A program made the translations under genes and the position numbers. This document shows positions 10,666 through 21,593 of a stretch of 64,000 nt of DNA, one piece after another. Under the pieces are notes generated by a model. That model made no database searches, was not told the DNA's origin, and worked only from the letters and a program-made list of their open reading frames with translations. The stretch is from Cladobotryum mycophilum. Taxonomy: Eukaryota; Ascomycota; Sordariomycetes; Hypocreales; Hypocreaceae. Every line of letters begins with the position of its first letter. The stretch's first letter is position 1. The stretch lies in contig CM071589.1 of assembly GCA_036429605.1 (NCBI GenBank), forward strand, positions 6,200,001 through 6,264,000, given 5' to 3'.

Positions 10666-11824
10666 TTAGTCTTCATTAGTGAGGTCCGTCAATTCTAGTC
10701 CAAATATTGTCTTAAGCTTTTTATCGATGATTGGCCTAGTTTTCTCAGAAAGTGTGCATCTGTGAGGTATAGCCGAATACCCACTCCCCGAACCCCTCTG
10801 CTTTTTTGTGCAAAGACTGTAGGAGCTAGGTATGGAACCGTAGTTTGGCTCCTGGATATTGAGAACAGCCCGTTCCAGTGCCATGAAACTATAGCCTTCA
10901 AGTTGTGATCTTGGTAGCTGGTCAAGAATACAAGCTGCATTCATGCCCTTGATAAGAGCACCCAGTAGAATTGAAGAACATTCAAAGGAACAGTCCCCTT
11001 TATCCTTGTAGAACTGGGATTTCAGGATATGAAGGCTGCAAATAACTCCAGAGACAAGATTCTGCCTTCTCATCTCAAGAGTGTCTAAAGATAAGATTAG
11101 CCGTTTTACTGAGGGCATAGTATTCTTAATACTTACCAATAACGTTCGTTGGTATTGGCAAATCTAGCGAATGAATGGGACCTCTGCTCTGATGCACAAC
11201 GGTCTTTGTCAACAACCGGAAAATTTCAGCTTCTGAAAATACCCACGATACACAGAGCCTAAGCAAGAGATTTCTTCCGTAAGAGGTAGGAACGGGTTCT
11301 GTCAGATTACTGATCCACGTTTTCGCAAAGAACTCTGCCACCTCATGGCATTTGTAGTAATCGACAAGAACAGACATTTTAGCAAGCATCTCAAGGCTGA
11401 TTATTCGGGGTACCTTTGTCGTCTGGCCATGAATTATGTTCATTAGGATAAGTAATGCTTTCTGGTCCCATTCTTCAGCAGCTACAACGAAAGAATAGTC
11501 TGAATAGTCATCCTCAGGGTTGGTCTCTCTCCAGTTGTTAGTCATCATCTTTTTAAAGTACGCAGACGCCAGTGTAAGATGTTTTGACGAGAGTCGCATT
11601 CGTATTTCTTGCTTGTTCTCACGAATCTGCGCCATGGTAAGAAACAGACCGGGGCCAGTGCCTCCTAAGTGTTGTTCATTCAGTCTCATTTGCTGGGACA
11701 AGTAGTTTGGCAGCCGGTCAGGCCAAAGAATAGCTGAGCTCCGGACTGCAAATGGTGCGTCAGCATAGCGTAAGATGAGAAGCGTATCCCCACCTGGATC
11801 AACTTCGTGAACGATTGGCTCCAT
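10666..11824 (-). CDS. BTB/POZ domain protein
   Basis: Two exons (11824-11137 and 11084-10666) are joined by a 52-nt intron with a good branch site (GGCTAAT) and TAG acceptor, giving 368 residues. The N-terminal half has the pattern of fungal BTB proteins: a DPGGDTLLILRY start, a MRLSSKHLTLASAYFKKMM core where BTB proteins dimerise, then LEMLAKMSVLVDYYKC and AEFFAKTWISNL. The C-terminal part, VIDTLEMRRQNLV followed by a Cys-containing segment, matches the conserved tail of the same fungal family. Such proteins probably act in protein-protein contacts or ubiquitin ligase adaptors, but none of this fungal group has a settled role. The splice restores the family-like junction IPTNVID, which supports the model. 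Confidence 0.8.
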
Positions 11825-13098
11825 AGCAATAAGATGGAAATACAGATGATGATGTTATCCAATGCCTGCCACTTAGCATAGACAATCCCTTACCAAGGCA
11901 AAGGACGTAATGAAACGGCAGATGAAGGGAATATATTGAGCATCATAGAGTGAGTAGTGGTTAAAGTGCGCAGTCAAGGCTTAACCTTGAACGATTGGAA
12001 CATGAGGCGGGGCGATGAACCAGTCATTGTGAAATAATTCTTTTCATGACGCTTGATTGACGTCACTAGCATGGAAATGGCTTTGTCGAGTAAAGCTGTT
12101 CGAGCTTATCTATGGACTTGTCAGTTATGTATGAAATGAGATCAACTAATCTGCGATGTAAATTTGCTGAATCGTCTATGTATACTATCTCCTATCTCCT
12201 TAAGCACGCGGAGATTCCATTCAGGCATTGTGTCAGATTATGAAGTACAGCTAATTTGCCTACGTTGCTAAAAAAAATTTTAATTATTATAATTTATTCT
12301 AAACATTTAAAATAATTAATATTTATATATTTGTATTTAATTTATTTATTATAAAAAAACTAAAATATTTCATCCATTATGTAAGTATTAACTGTAGAGT
12401 GCCTGAGTAAATATTCATAAAAGTAGTAGTATATCTATCAAAGGTTAAGATTCGGATTCAAGAATAAAAGATCTATATTTTCCCCTGGTCATTGCCCAAC
12501 ATTCAACCAATGTGGGTGTATGTTTATATCGAGTTCCAAGAAATCAATCTCGTGATCGAACAAACATGTCCCAAATTTAATTTCAATTCGCTAACTCGAA
12601 CTACAAGTAGAAATGTGTGGTAGCGATGATGACCAGATTCATAAGCGTCGGGCATTGTTACGTCCAACTTGCAGGGGTATCGGCGAAGCTTTGACAATGC
12701 GTGAGCTTTGTACAATCAACGCAAATGGCAAACTGCCATTGGTATGTAAAGGAATGTACAAGTAGGTTAGGATGTTGGTAGTTGGCCTGGATTAGTCCTA
12801 CAAGTGACGCCAAGCAGGCCCATATATGCTCCAGGGGCAAACAGCAGCAGGGGACGATGCTGACATGGAGATGCGCGCGTTCTCACCCTTGGATGGGCTG
12901 TAGCGGATTTCCCTTTATTTCCCATCGCTCCCTGTTGGTATACCCTAACCAATTTAAAAGCATCGGATTGCGTGTCAAGTTGCTGGAACACATTTAACTC
13001 TGTTGTGCGTAAAAAACCTAACCCACAGCAGATCCAAAGTCTCGGTTATTCACATTAGCATCAGCGGTACTCAATAACCCACCTCCCTAAAGCTTACA
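11825..13098. other. Intergenic with very AT-rich core (about 12260-12380)
   Basis: Around 12260-12380 the sequence is almost only A and T, flanked by normal composition. This is consistent with a mutated repeat relic or a structural AT island. No coding potential or terminal repeats are seen. Confidence 0.45.
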
Positions 13099-14654
13099 AT
13101 GGTCACATCTCGATCAGGCGACAGAGTCGTCCCCATGTTTATCTCTGATACCAGCCCATTCATCAGTGATATCTTGGTCCGTTGTGGACTTGCCTTCAAT
13201 GACATTCTAGACGCTGAAAAGCTTCGCCAAAGCCTCGAAACTCTGCTCAAGCGAGAGGGATGGAACAAATTAGGTGGCAGGTTGAAAAGCAACGTGAGAG
13301 AATCTAACCTTCATTATTATGAACGTTGATCAATGCTTACTTATTGAAACAGGGGAATGGAGGAGTTGATTACCATATTCCTGCCGATTATACAGCAGAA
13401 AGCCCACCCATTGAGTACTTACACGCGGAGTATGATATGAAGATGGGCGATCATCCTGTCGCCTCACGTCTGCCGAGATTAGCCCCGCAAGCAAATCTAC
13501 AGCCTTTGATGTTGGACGGTTATGACGATCTGGTCGATTTATTCTCACATGACATCAAGGACAGAAAGCTAAATTTCTGGCTTGATAAAGATAGACCACT
13601 GCTCAGTCTTTATGTCACATCATTTCGCGATGGAACATTGGTCTCATTAATTTGGCCCCATGCCGTCTTGGACCTCATGGGCCTAAATAGCGTTGTCGAT
13701 GCCTGGCTGCTGGTCCTTCAAGGCCGAGATGCGGAGATTGCGACTCCCTACGGAGGCAGCGATCCTTTTGTTCCATTCATGCAAAGCGCCAAAGAACTTC
13801 ATGTTCTGGCTGACACGCTGATACAGTCGTTTGGCTTCATCTTCCTGGTTCTCCGACTGATGTTTAATACTTTCTGGGGGAGTGCGCAGCGCCGCATCAT
13901 CTGTGTTCCAGCACCATTCGTGAAGAGGCTGCGGGACTCGGCTCTCAAGGACCTTGACTCTGACGCGAATACCTATAAGCCGCCATTCTTAAGCGACAGC
14001 GACTTGGTAACTGCCTGGTTGACTCGTACAGAGGTATCAGTTTCGCCCCCAAATGTCAAAAATATGGTTGCCGTCATGAATGCTCACTCAGAGCGGGATG
14101 CCCTGACCGAGGCTGGGCTGTTACCCAAGGGGACTCCATATCTCTCAAACGCTATCGGCTCTCTCATCACCTTGGTTAACGAGCAGGATATCTTGAATAA
14201 TTCCATCGGTCATCTGGCATCATGGATTCGTCGATCAATCATTGAACAGAGCACAGTGGGCCAGGTTCAGGCATTCATGACTACGTGGTTAACAAGCAAG
14301 ACCAAGTATTATCCTTTCTTTGGTCACTGGAGAATGCACATGTCGGTGCTTACCAACTGGTCAAAAGCGAACTGGTACGAAAAGAACTTTTCCGCGGCAG
14401 CCAAGCAACAGCCCCTTGAATCAGACCAACAAGTATCGCCGGTTCTGCCAGGGCGCCCATTCTACGTGCAGTGCAATAATCTACCACCGTATGTCACCGA
14501 TTCCATGTCGGTAATTGTGGGAAAAGATATGTTGGGAAATTTCTGGATCAATATTCGCCTGCCAAAGACGAAGTGTGCGCGGATGGAGAGGCTGCTTGCC
14601 AAAACACGCTTGGAAACCGCCTCCCCTGATTTGGTAAAAAATAAGAATGAATAG
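13099..14654 (+). CDS. BAHD-like (transferase family) acyltransferase
   Basis: Two exons (13099-13293 and 13353-14654) are separated by a 59-nt GT-AG intron in phase 0, giving 498 residues. The HxxxD catalytic motif is present as HAVLD (His168, Asp172; codons at 13659 and 13671). Early segments (LRQSLETLLKREGW, GGRLKS) and the mid-protein DLVTAWLTRT match the fungal branch of the BAHD/transferase family, which uses acyl-CoA donors to acylate alcohols or amines. The C-terminal structural DFGWG motif of plant enzymes is absent; the matching place reads WSKANWYEKNFSAA, a variant common in fungal members. These enzymes often decorate secondary metabolites. The neighbour on the other strand is an amidohydrolase-fold protein, but a shared pathway is not demonstrated. 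Confidence 0.82.
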
Positions 14655-14989
14655 TGGGTTGTATGGATAGTCTAGGTAGGGTGGTGGATAAGGGATTTCT
14701 GGCCAACGGATCCACGGGATAATATAATGCTCAATATACCATATAAGGGTTGAAGAATAGCCCGTGACAGTGCTTGTAGTCCAACACGGAACAAATGTGA
14801 AGCATCGAATCTTAGGACCTAATTATAATAAATGACACTGCATCATCGTCATCATCATCTGAGTTAAGAAATAAACGCTATTCATTCGATGGATGCACAG
14901 CGCTCTGCTTGCTTTTGTCTTGCCACGCAAAACAGTATGACTAAAACCTCACAAAAGACAAATTGAGCTCCCAGTGTCTGGAGTCGCAC
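14655..14989. other. Short convergent intergenic region
   Basis: This stretch contains the 3' flanks of the acyltransferase and the amidohydrolase-like gene, with an imperfect CATCATCGTCATCATCATC trinucleotide run near 14840. Nothing else is seen. Confidence 0.4.
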
Positions 14990-16069
14990 TCACTTGCTCG
15001 GAACTTCCACTCCCCTTATCCAGACCTGTCGAATATGGCTCAGGGCCGACAGATCTTCCAATGGATTCCCTTCAACTAGTATCAAATCAGCTCTTGAACC
15101 TGTTTCAATGGCTCCGCGATCACGTAGCCGGAATACTATGGCAGGAATGTGAGTTGCAGAACGAAGCGCATCCTTGATTGACAAACCGGCCTCGACAAGC
15201 AATCGAAGCTCGTAGTGTAGACTTTCACCGAAGTGAATTGTCAAGCTACCCGCTCTGTTGGCTGCTGTCCCAGCACAAATTCGGACGCCAGCTCGATGAA
15301 GGGCCTTGACGGAGGCCACGGCATGTGAATAGTCATAGTCTTGACGACTATGCACCATTTTCTTCAAGAAACACAATGTTGGAATTACTGTGATGCCTTT
15401 GTTCAAAAATCCTTCGATTACATCGTCGCCCAGGGGCGCATCAAGAGGTACCGGTGTGACAATGTCAAACCCAGCATCCAACGCAAGGCGATACGCATCC
15501 ACTCGAGACGCATGCCCCACGGCCAACTTCCCGTATTGATGGGCTGTTTCTACAATTGCGGTGAGTGCCTCAAGACTAAGTCCAGGTTGGTCAACGATGG
15601 CCTTGATGTAGTCTGCTTGTGTCGGCCCTGTTGCTCTATCCCTAACGCACCGCCTGGCCTCGTCGACTGAGGCAACTCTTTCGACGGCGCGATAGGGAAA
15701 TTGTATGCCGCCTACTTCATGGTCGACTGCCCCAACTGCAGATCCGCTTGCGAAATAAGATGGCGAGATGGGATCTCGCGAAGCAGCTCCGCGCATGGCG
15801 TGAGCTTCAGCGCTTCCACTGCTTGAATCAATAACGGTAGTGACGCCTGCCGCTGCGAATTTTGATAGAGCTGAAACGGAAGCGTCTGCATCGACTTTGG
15901 AATCTATGAAGCCAGGGAGAAGAGTACATCCCGTGCCATCTATAGCAACGTCGGGGTCCGTTTCAGTGGGCAAGATATCACCAGGGCTGCCTTGGAATGT
16001 TAGGGTAGACGAATCATTTAACTCGTCTCCATCAAAGAGTTGAACGTTTTTGACAGAGTAGATGGTCAT
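14990..16069 (-). CDS. Amidohydrolase-fold protein lacking HxH metal site
   Basis: A single exon encodes 359 residues with the layout of the metal-dependent amidohydrolase superfamily: an N-terminal beta-sandwich start (VKNVQLFDGDEL), LLPGFID at the barrel entry, ADYIKAIVDQPG with the usual Lys, VGHAS, AGTAANRAG, and the C-terminal GSRADLILVEGNPLEDL. The HxH that normally follows LLPGxIDxHVH is replaced by DSKVDAD. The sites where a distal His and the catalytic Asp are often found read TPVPLD and AGTAAN, although these two also vary among fungal relatives. With the HxH lost, normal two-metal or one-metal hydrolysis is doubtful; it may be a pseudoenzyme or use another chemistry. There are no frameshifts or stops, so the protein seems maintained. 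It converges with the acyltransferase gene. Confidence 0.8.
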   Translation of the reverse strand: MTIYSVKNVQLFDGDELNDSSTLTFQGSPGDILPTETDPDVAIDGTGCTLLPGFIDSKVDADASVSALSKFAAAGVTTVIDSSSGSAEAHAMRGAASRDPISPSYFASGSAVGAVDHEVGGIQFPYRAVERVASVDEARRCVRDRATGPTQADYIKAIVDQPGLSLEALTAIVETAHQYGKLAVGHASRVDAYRLALDAGFDIVTPVPLDAPLGDDVIEGFLNKGITVIPTLCFLKKMVHSRQDYDYSHAVASVKALHRAGVRICAGTAANRAGSLTIHFGESLHYELRLLVEAGLSIKDALRSATHIPAIVFRLRDRGAIETGSRADLILVEGNPLEDLSALSHIRQVWIRGVEVPSK

Positions 16070-17766
16070 TGTATTTTCTGATGCTTATCTATCTTTTTTC
16101 GGCTTGAGTCAACGATCTGCATGCTATACCACATATCCCAAACCTCTGCTTGTATAGGTATACGGTTCCTCGTTATATATGATCATACTGAAAAGATATT
16201 TTTGACTCCGTGATGTCACACTGACAGGCGCTGGTTCGATTCCCAACTCTTGCCTGGTGATGCATGGGCTTTACAAACGACAATATCCCAAACATGCACG
16301 AGCAATGACGGAATCATCTTGTCAAGTCGTTTTGGCGAATCTTCAGAAACTGAATGCGAGGAATCTCCTGAGCCGGATAAAACACATGAGGACGGATTAA
16401 AAGTTGCGTGCGGATCTGGCTGACTTACTGGCATAAGATCTGAACGGATGGGAAGAAGAAAACGTTTGAGTTACCCTTGAAGAGTGAGACTAAATATTAT
16501 TTTTTGAATGAACAAGTGGCGCTTTGGGCGCTTGGCATGGCGATCGCCTCCAATCGTAATGATGACCTATTGTCGCCTCGACCATTTTCTGAATTAGTCG
16601 AGGCGACTTACTCTGCGGGAGTGGCTTCATTGGCGTATCCTCATGCTGGGTCCCCCCGAGAGCTTCCCTCGTTTGGCTGACAATAGTGAAAGCTCGGCGT
16701 TCTCCCTACTTCATGTTCAATGCTCATAGATGCAAGTGATGACTACAGAAAACTGACACCATACAAAAGTACAGAGTACTTGTGCGTGAGCACAGAGTAA
16801 CTGTGCAGTACGTTAACAAGGGGGTACGTGTTGATCATGCTGTCTTAGATTGTTGGTTACACTCGCATATAAACATGCAGCTTGCACCAGAGCATAAAAC
16901 CAAGTGACACGTGGACTGCCGTTGCATTGCATGAGTCCTCCTTCTTTGTGAGGCCAATAGATTATGCACCTTTCGAACGATGGAATGGTTTAAATTCCAG
17001 TGCTCTCCAGGAAATCACCAGGACCAACGCGAGTCGCCGCTGTCAACCAGTCGTCAATCGGAGTGGCGACTCCTGGAGGATTCGCTTGCATGCATCAAGT
17101 GCTTACCTTTTGCACGCCGCGGAACGATTTCCCAGGATTTATGCACTGCTGGCATGTTCAAGGTTGTCGCATCCAACAGCTGAGCCAAGCAATTGCTGTC
17201 AAGACGACCGCTTGATCCGCAGTTGTGTTCTCTCAATGTTATTAACTTCGACGAATACCTAATGAAAGACATGCAGAAACTTGTTGGTTAGCATAGTTAC
17301 AGGACCACTTCTACAGACTGGCTACCACACGGGGAAAGCTCCGCAAGTTCGTCGACGCAGAATTAATCTCATCTGTCCTAGCCAGAACCATTCATCAGAT
17401 GTCAAAGCTCCTTACTGGACGTCATGAAGCGTATGTAAGAGCTGTAGTGGATAACTAAGACGAGACAATCTGCCGTGCCTTGTCTCTTTGTTTGAGTTTT
17501 ATGTCTCGATGTGGAAAAGAGCCGTGCGTCTCCAGAACCACAACGCGCCCACGGTTGCATGAGGTCAAGATGTTGGTTGAATCGTCTACGCCAACACATG
17601 AAATTCCGTAGAGTCGTTCGTATTCTAATAAATCCCTCTTACTCTTACCTTCAAGTTTCATCCATTATACAATCAACATATCACACCACACATCGTCGTT
17701 CGACCCTTGTTTGTTCGACCTTTGTTTGAGACAGAACATCTCGTCTACTCTTTTAGACGCTACATT
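16070..17766. other. Intergenic, hairpin cluster near 16767-16806
   Basis: No gene is recognised in this 1.7 kb. A GGTTCGATTCC string near 16232 resembles a tRNA B-box, but no A-box or cloverleaf fits. Overlapping short inverted repeats occur at 16767-16806. The 3' part is the promoter region of the monooxygenase gene. Confidence 0.4.
16767..16806. repeat. Three nested or adjacent short inverted repeats
   Basis: Perfect arms AAGTAC/GTACTT (loop 3), TGTGC/GCACA (loop 4) and GCACAG/CTGTGC (loop 5) follow each other and overlap within 40 nt. They lie in a non-coding stretch with no gene within 900 nt. This could be a relic of a small element end or a regulatory structure; length alone makes chance possible. 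Confidence 0.4.
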
Positions 17767-19163
17767 ATGGCCTCTCCATTCAGGGTAATCATTGTCGGCG
17801 GGGGGCCTGTTGGTCTCACGGCGGCCCACGCCCTGCATCTGGCGGGCGTAGATTTTGTTCTTTTGGAGCGCCGAGAGAGCATTGCCGCTGACGAAGGCGC
17901 TGCTATCGTCATCGGACCACCATCCTTGCGTGTCTTGGCTCAGATGGGTCTTTTCGACAAGCTGCGAGAAGTCGGTGGTGAGATGAACCGCAAAAAGACA
18001 TTTCTGTGGGACGGAACCGTGATCAAAAACCGTAGCCATTTTGGCCTTTTTCGCGAGAAGTAAGTGACTAAAACTGAGTTCAGTGTTTTCTAGTATGAGT
18101 GTTGACATTTGATTCCGCTCTCAGTCATGGCATTACATCGACTGGCTATCAGCGTACAGACCTGGTGCAGACGCTTTACGACTGCCTCCCAGAAACAACA
18201 AAGTCCAACGTGTTGACAGGGAAGAGAGTCGTGGATATTGAATCTAATGAGCACATGGCCAAGGTTACCTGTGCTGATGGGAGCTCCTATGAAGGCAACA
18301 TGGTGCTCGGCACAGACGGCACCCACAGCAATACTCGCCAATTGATGCGCAAGCTGGCATTAGAAGCTGACCCCAAGGCGGATTGGGATCCCGAGCAGCC
18401 CTACCTCTCGACGTATCGAGTTTTGTGGTGCAGGTTCCCGAGAGAATCACAAATCGGGGATGCGTATGAGACACAGCACACAGACTGCGCAATGATGTAT
18501 TTCGTTGACAAGGAGCACGGGACAATATTTATGTATGAGAAATTGCCCGAACCTACGAGAGAGAGAGTCTTTTACACCGAGGATGATGCCAAGGCATTTG
18601 TAGAGAGAATGGAGGACTGCCATTTTGCTGAAGGAACAACAGTCAAGGACGTTTTTCACAAGAGAACATCGCTCGGCATGGCCAACCTGGAGGAAGGTCT
18701 CACAAACTACTGGAGCTGGGGCCGCATAGTTTTGGCGGGCGACGCGTGCCACAAATTCACTCCAAATGCCGGTTCGGGCTACCAAGTCGGCATCCAGGAT
18801 ATCGTGTCCCTAAGCAACCATTTGCGCAAGGCCATTGACGAAGAGCCGTCAAGCCTTCCAAGCACTGAAGCGCTCCAAACCACTTTCAAGGCGTACCAGG
18901 AGCAGCGATCAGAGAGGGTTCAAACAGACCAAAACTTCTCGGCTAGTGTGATTCGCATGCAAACTTGGGCCACGACTTTTTACTATTTTATGGCGCGGTA
19001 CTTTATGTCGACAAGATTGTTTGACTATCTTGTCTTCAATCTTCGTTCTGCAAGATTAAATAGCGAGTGTCTGGTTCTGGATTATGTGGCTGCGGAAGAG
19101 CCGTTCACTGGAAAGGTGCCATGGAAGTGCAAGATCAAGAGCCCCTTGGAAGCCAAGGACTAA
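17767..19163 (+). CDS. FAD-dependent monooxygenase (PaxM/salicylate hydroxylase-like)
   Basis: Two exons (17767-18059 and 18125-19163) are joined by a 65-nt intron in phase 2, giving 443 residues. The N-terminus has the Rossmann dinucleotide motif VGGGPVG (Gly11-Gly16) and the acidic residue that binds ribose (LLERRES). GTDGTHSNTR is the DG motif, and VLAGDACHKFTPNAGSG is the second FAD-binding motif. A hydrophobic stretch near the C-terminus (around TTFYYFMARYFM) may anchor the protein to a membrane, as in fungal indole-diterpene and meroterpenoid epoxidases/hydroxylases. The family uses NAD(P)H and oxygen to hydroxylate or epoxidise a substrate, which is unknown here. The splice creates NHGIT, a conserved junction segment. 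No prenyltransferase or cyclase is in the window. Confidence 0.88.
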
Positions 19164-19343
19164 TGGGGTGTCTGGCACACGATATCGGAGCTACTTGGGT
19201 TAGAATGGATATAATATCATTCAGCATATTGTAGAGTATTGAAGCGTTTCAACATCAATTCCCCTATCTTCATACAAGATTTATGACCGTTACGCAGTGT
19301 TATCGTGCGCGCATCAGGTCCACAACGCCCCCCATGAGAGGTC

Positions 19344-21593
19344 TTAGTTCAGCAACGCCCCCAATCTCTTTGCGAAGCATTCACCTAGAGCCAGTGCAAA
19401 GATCACCTTTTGGGACTCTCCCCACAGCGCTTCATCCTCCAGAGCATCCTTTCGGATGCGCTTGACCTTTGCTTCTAGGATAGCATGTCCATTTCCTGGG
19501 TTACATCCCATCCCGATGATGCTCACTGAGCCCTCTCTTAGGGACCCTTTGCCGTGATAAAGAGTTTCGCTCTTGGTATCCTGAATTTCAATAGCAAGAC
19601 TAACACAGTCGTGCCTCGCATAGTGCACAACAGAGGCCTCACCGATATCAATTCCTTGGTCCATTTCGATTGTCTGCCATCCTCTCATACTCGCACTGAA
19701 CGTTTGAGTAGCAATCTCACGGTCTCCTTGTAATACAGAGACCTTGAATTTCTTGAACTCATCGATTGGTTCTTGCAGCCCAGTAACATGCATCGAATGT
19801 AGAAGAAGAACCATCGTCATGACCGGCGTCTCCTCAATACCCCGCTGCGGGGTCACTCTGTTTGCCCAGCCGGTTGCAATTTCATTGTGGATTGTCCGGC
19901 CCAAAAGCCCAATGATTCTCTCCACAACATCAGCCATGTCTTGGGCGCTGGCAGCATTGACACTGTACGCTTGAAGCAACTGCATGGCTATGCTAAATCC
20001 AGATTCTTTATTCGTAGCCTGTGTTGCACTTGGGACTTTCAAGTATGCATCGGCCGCAACTTCGTTCAACACAGATGTGAAGCTGATGCTCTTGTTCTCG
20101 AGTAGTTGGAGGATTGAAGACATGGGATGCCCATCTTCATTTAGCACATTCATCAACCGTTGGAAGAATTTCGCAGCATAGGGGAACCATTCGAAGATGG
20201 GTGCTTCGCTCATCACTTTGAAGGATTTTCCATTTGGATCAGCGACCATATATGTCATGGCGATAGCAGATGGCCCTGCGTCTCCAGCCTGCTCTGGTGG
20301 TTCGAGGATCAAGTCATACAAGATCTCGTCCTCGTCACCTTTGCCAGCAGAATATTCTTCCAGCTGCTCTCGCGGAATGTTCGTGGTGGGAATAGACTGC
20401 CATGTTGGGTTCAAACTTCGCGCGTGATCCGAATCTACAAAGGCGAGTTGAGAGGATTCGACAGAGACAAACGGATGAGTGTCGGAGAATTTGATGCTTG
20501 GAGCACTGTGGTACGAGTATAGAGTTCTGCCGGCTCGCTTTGGACTGCTGACAAAGACTACTGTGGCCTTCTTATAGTCTTTTGTTTTGTGGCCCCCGAA
20601 GTTTCTAGATCTAACTTGGTCGCCTTGTTGTATCTTCTCAATGTCTTTTAGCGTACCGTCTTCTAGGACGACCTTGGTACCTGAAGCAAAACAAGAACCT
20701 GAAGACTGCTTCCAGTAACCAAATTGAGAGGCGAATAGATCTACAACCATGGCAAGCTGCCAGTCGCCTTTCCAGTTGAGGTTTCCCACACCTAGATCGT
20801 CCCAGTCAAAAAGGCCAATCCTCAACCAACCTCGATACGAGGTCCAGCCCGACCCTGTAATGCTCATGAATGCTGACGGATCTACTATTGGCTCCTTTGT
20901 CGTCAGCTCGCGATACACCTCGGAGATCTCTTCGAGAGATGCGCCGCAAGCTATAAGTTTGACGAAATGCGTGTACATTTCCACTTCTGCATTGGACCAA
21001 TCCCCCGACGCCATCTGAGCTTGTTTGAGGTAGCGATAGGCCTTGGATAGGAGCAAAGATTTGTACTGGTCAACTTTGGATGTCGACGGTGTAAGTCCAT
21101 ACATGAACCGAAGGTATTCGGCAAACAAGAAGGACGCATTCTCGTCAAAGTATTCATTCAGCTTGCTGATCTCTGAATTGAATCGGCCGTCGTTTAGTTC
21201 ATCCCAATAACCTCCATTATAGATACATTTCGCCAGCAAGCCAAAAGCCCCATTCTTTAGCCTGGAGTTGTCCGGGTTTTGGATTTGAATGGTCGCGGGT
21301 GAGGCAGAGAAGATGAGTTTTGGGAATATCGTTTGGTGTGCCTGTTTCCCTCCCAACGAGCCTGGCAATATCCAAGTATGCTGTTTCTGCATCCAGTTGA
21401 CTGTCATGTGAATGACTGGATGCCCGTGAAAGTCGGCCTTGGAGTCAATCTGCGTCTTGCTGAACATGTCACGAATTAGGGGGTCATCTGTGGGTGGTAG
21501 CACGCCGTATGGCGATTCGACGAATCCATTGCCGTTAATGATATCGAACCCCGGGAATGTGGTGAAATATTCGGACGGTAACTGTTTCGCCAT
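19344..21593 (-). CDS. Hint (hedgehog/intein-fold) domain protein
   Basis: An uninterrupted frame of 749 residues. A Hint domain sits in the centre, starting at Cys301 (codon at 20693) with SGSCFASGTKVVLEDGT, then IEKIQQGDQV. The T-H pair of block B is in SDTHPFVS (His373), and the LYDLILE and TYMVAD strands end the fold near residue 455. This is the self-cleaving module of hedgehogs, inteins and bacterial toxins with pretoxin Hint domains; the start Cys and the TxxH-type His are the cleavage residues. The end lacks the intein His-Asn, so splicing is unlikely, but N-S acyl shift and cleavage remain possible. Residues 1-300 and 460-749 match no family I know. There is no signal peptide. The gene is transcribed away from 22719-27321 across a 1.1-kb shared upstream region. 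Confidence 0.8.
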   Translation of the reverse strand: MAKQLPSEYFTTFPGFDIINGNGFVESPYGVLPPTDDPLIRDMFSKTQIDSKADFHGHPVIHMTVNWMQKQHTWILPGSLGGKQAHQTIFPKLIFSASPATIQIQNPDNSRLKNGAFGLLAKCIYNGGYWDELNDGRFNSEISKLNEYFDENASFLFAEYLRFMYGLTPSTSKVDQYKSLLLSKAYRYLKQAQMASGDWSNAEVEMYTHFVKLIACGASLEEISEVYRELTTKEPIVDPSAFMSITGSGWTSYRGWLRIGLFDWDDLGVGNLNWKGDWQLAMVVDLFASQFGYWKQSSGSCFASGTKVVLEDGTLKDIEKIQQGDQVRSRNFGGHKTKDYKKATVVFVSSPKRAGRTLYSYHSAPSIKFSDTHPFVSVESSQLAFVDSDHARSLNPTWQSIPTTNIPREQLEEYSAGKGDEDEILYDLILEPPEQAGDAGPSAIAMTYMVADPNGKSFKVMSEAPIFEWFPYAAKFFQRLMNVLNEDGHPMSSILQLLENKSISFTSVLNEVAADAYLKVPSATQATNKESGFSIAMQLLQAYSVNAASAQDMADVVERIIGLLGRTIHNEIATGWANRVTPQRGIEETPVMTMVLLLHSMHVTGLQEPIDEFKKFKVSVLQGDREIATQTFSASMRGWQTIEMDQGIDIGEASVVHYARHDCVSLAIEIQDTKSETLYHGKGSLREGSVSIIGMGCNPGNGHAILEAKVKRIRKDALEDEALWGESQKVIFALALGECFAKRLGALLN

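Noticed and set aside
16225..16260. tRNA-like B-box (GGTTCGATTCC)
   Set aside because: No A-box or acceptor stem pairing can be found around it.
19344..21593. True intein inside a host protein
   Set aside because: The C-terminal HN and the following Cys/Ser/Thr are missing and the flanks match no known host protein.
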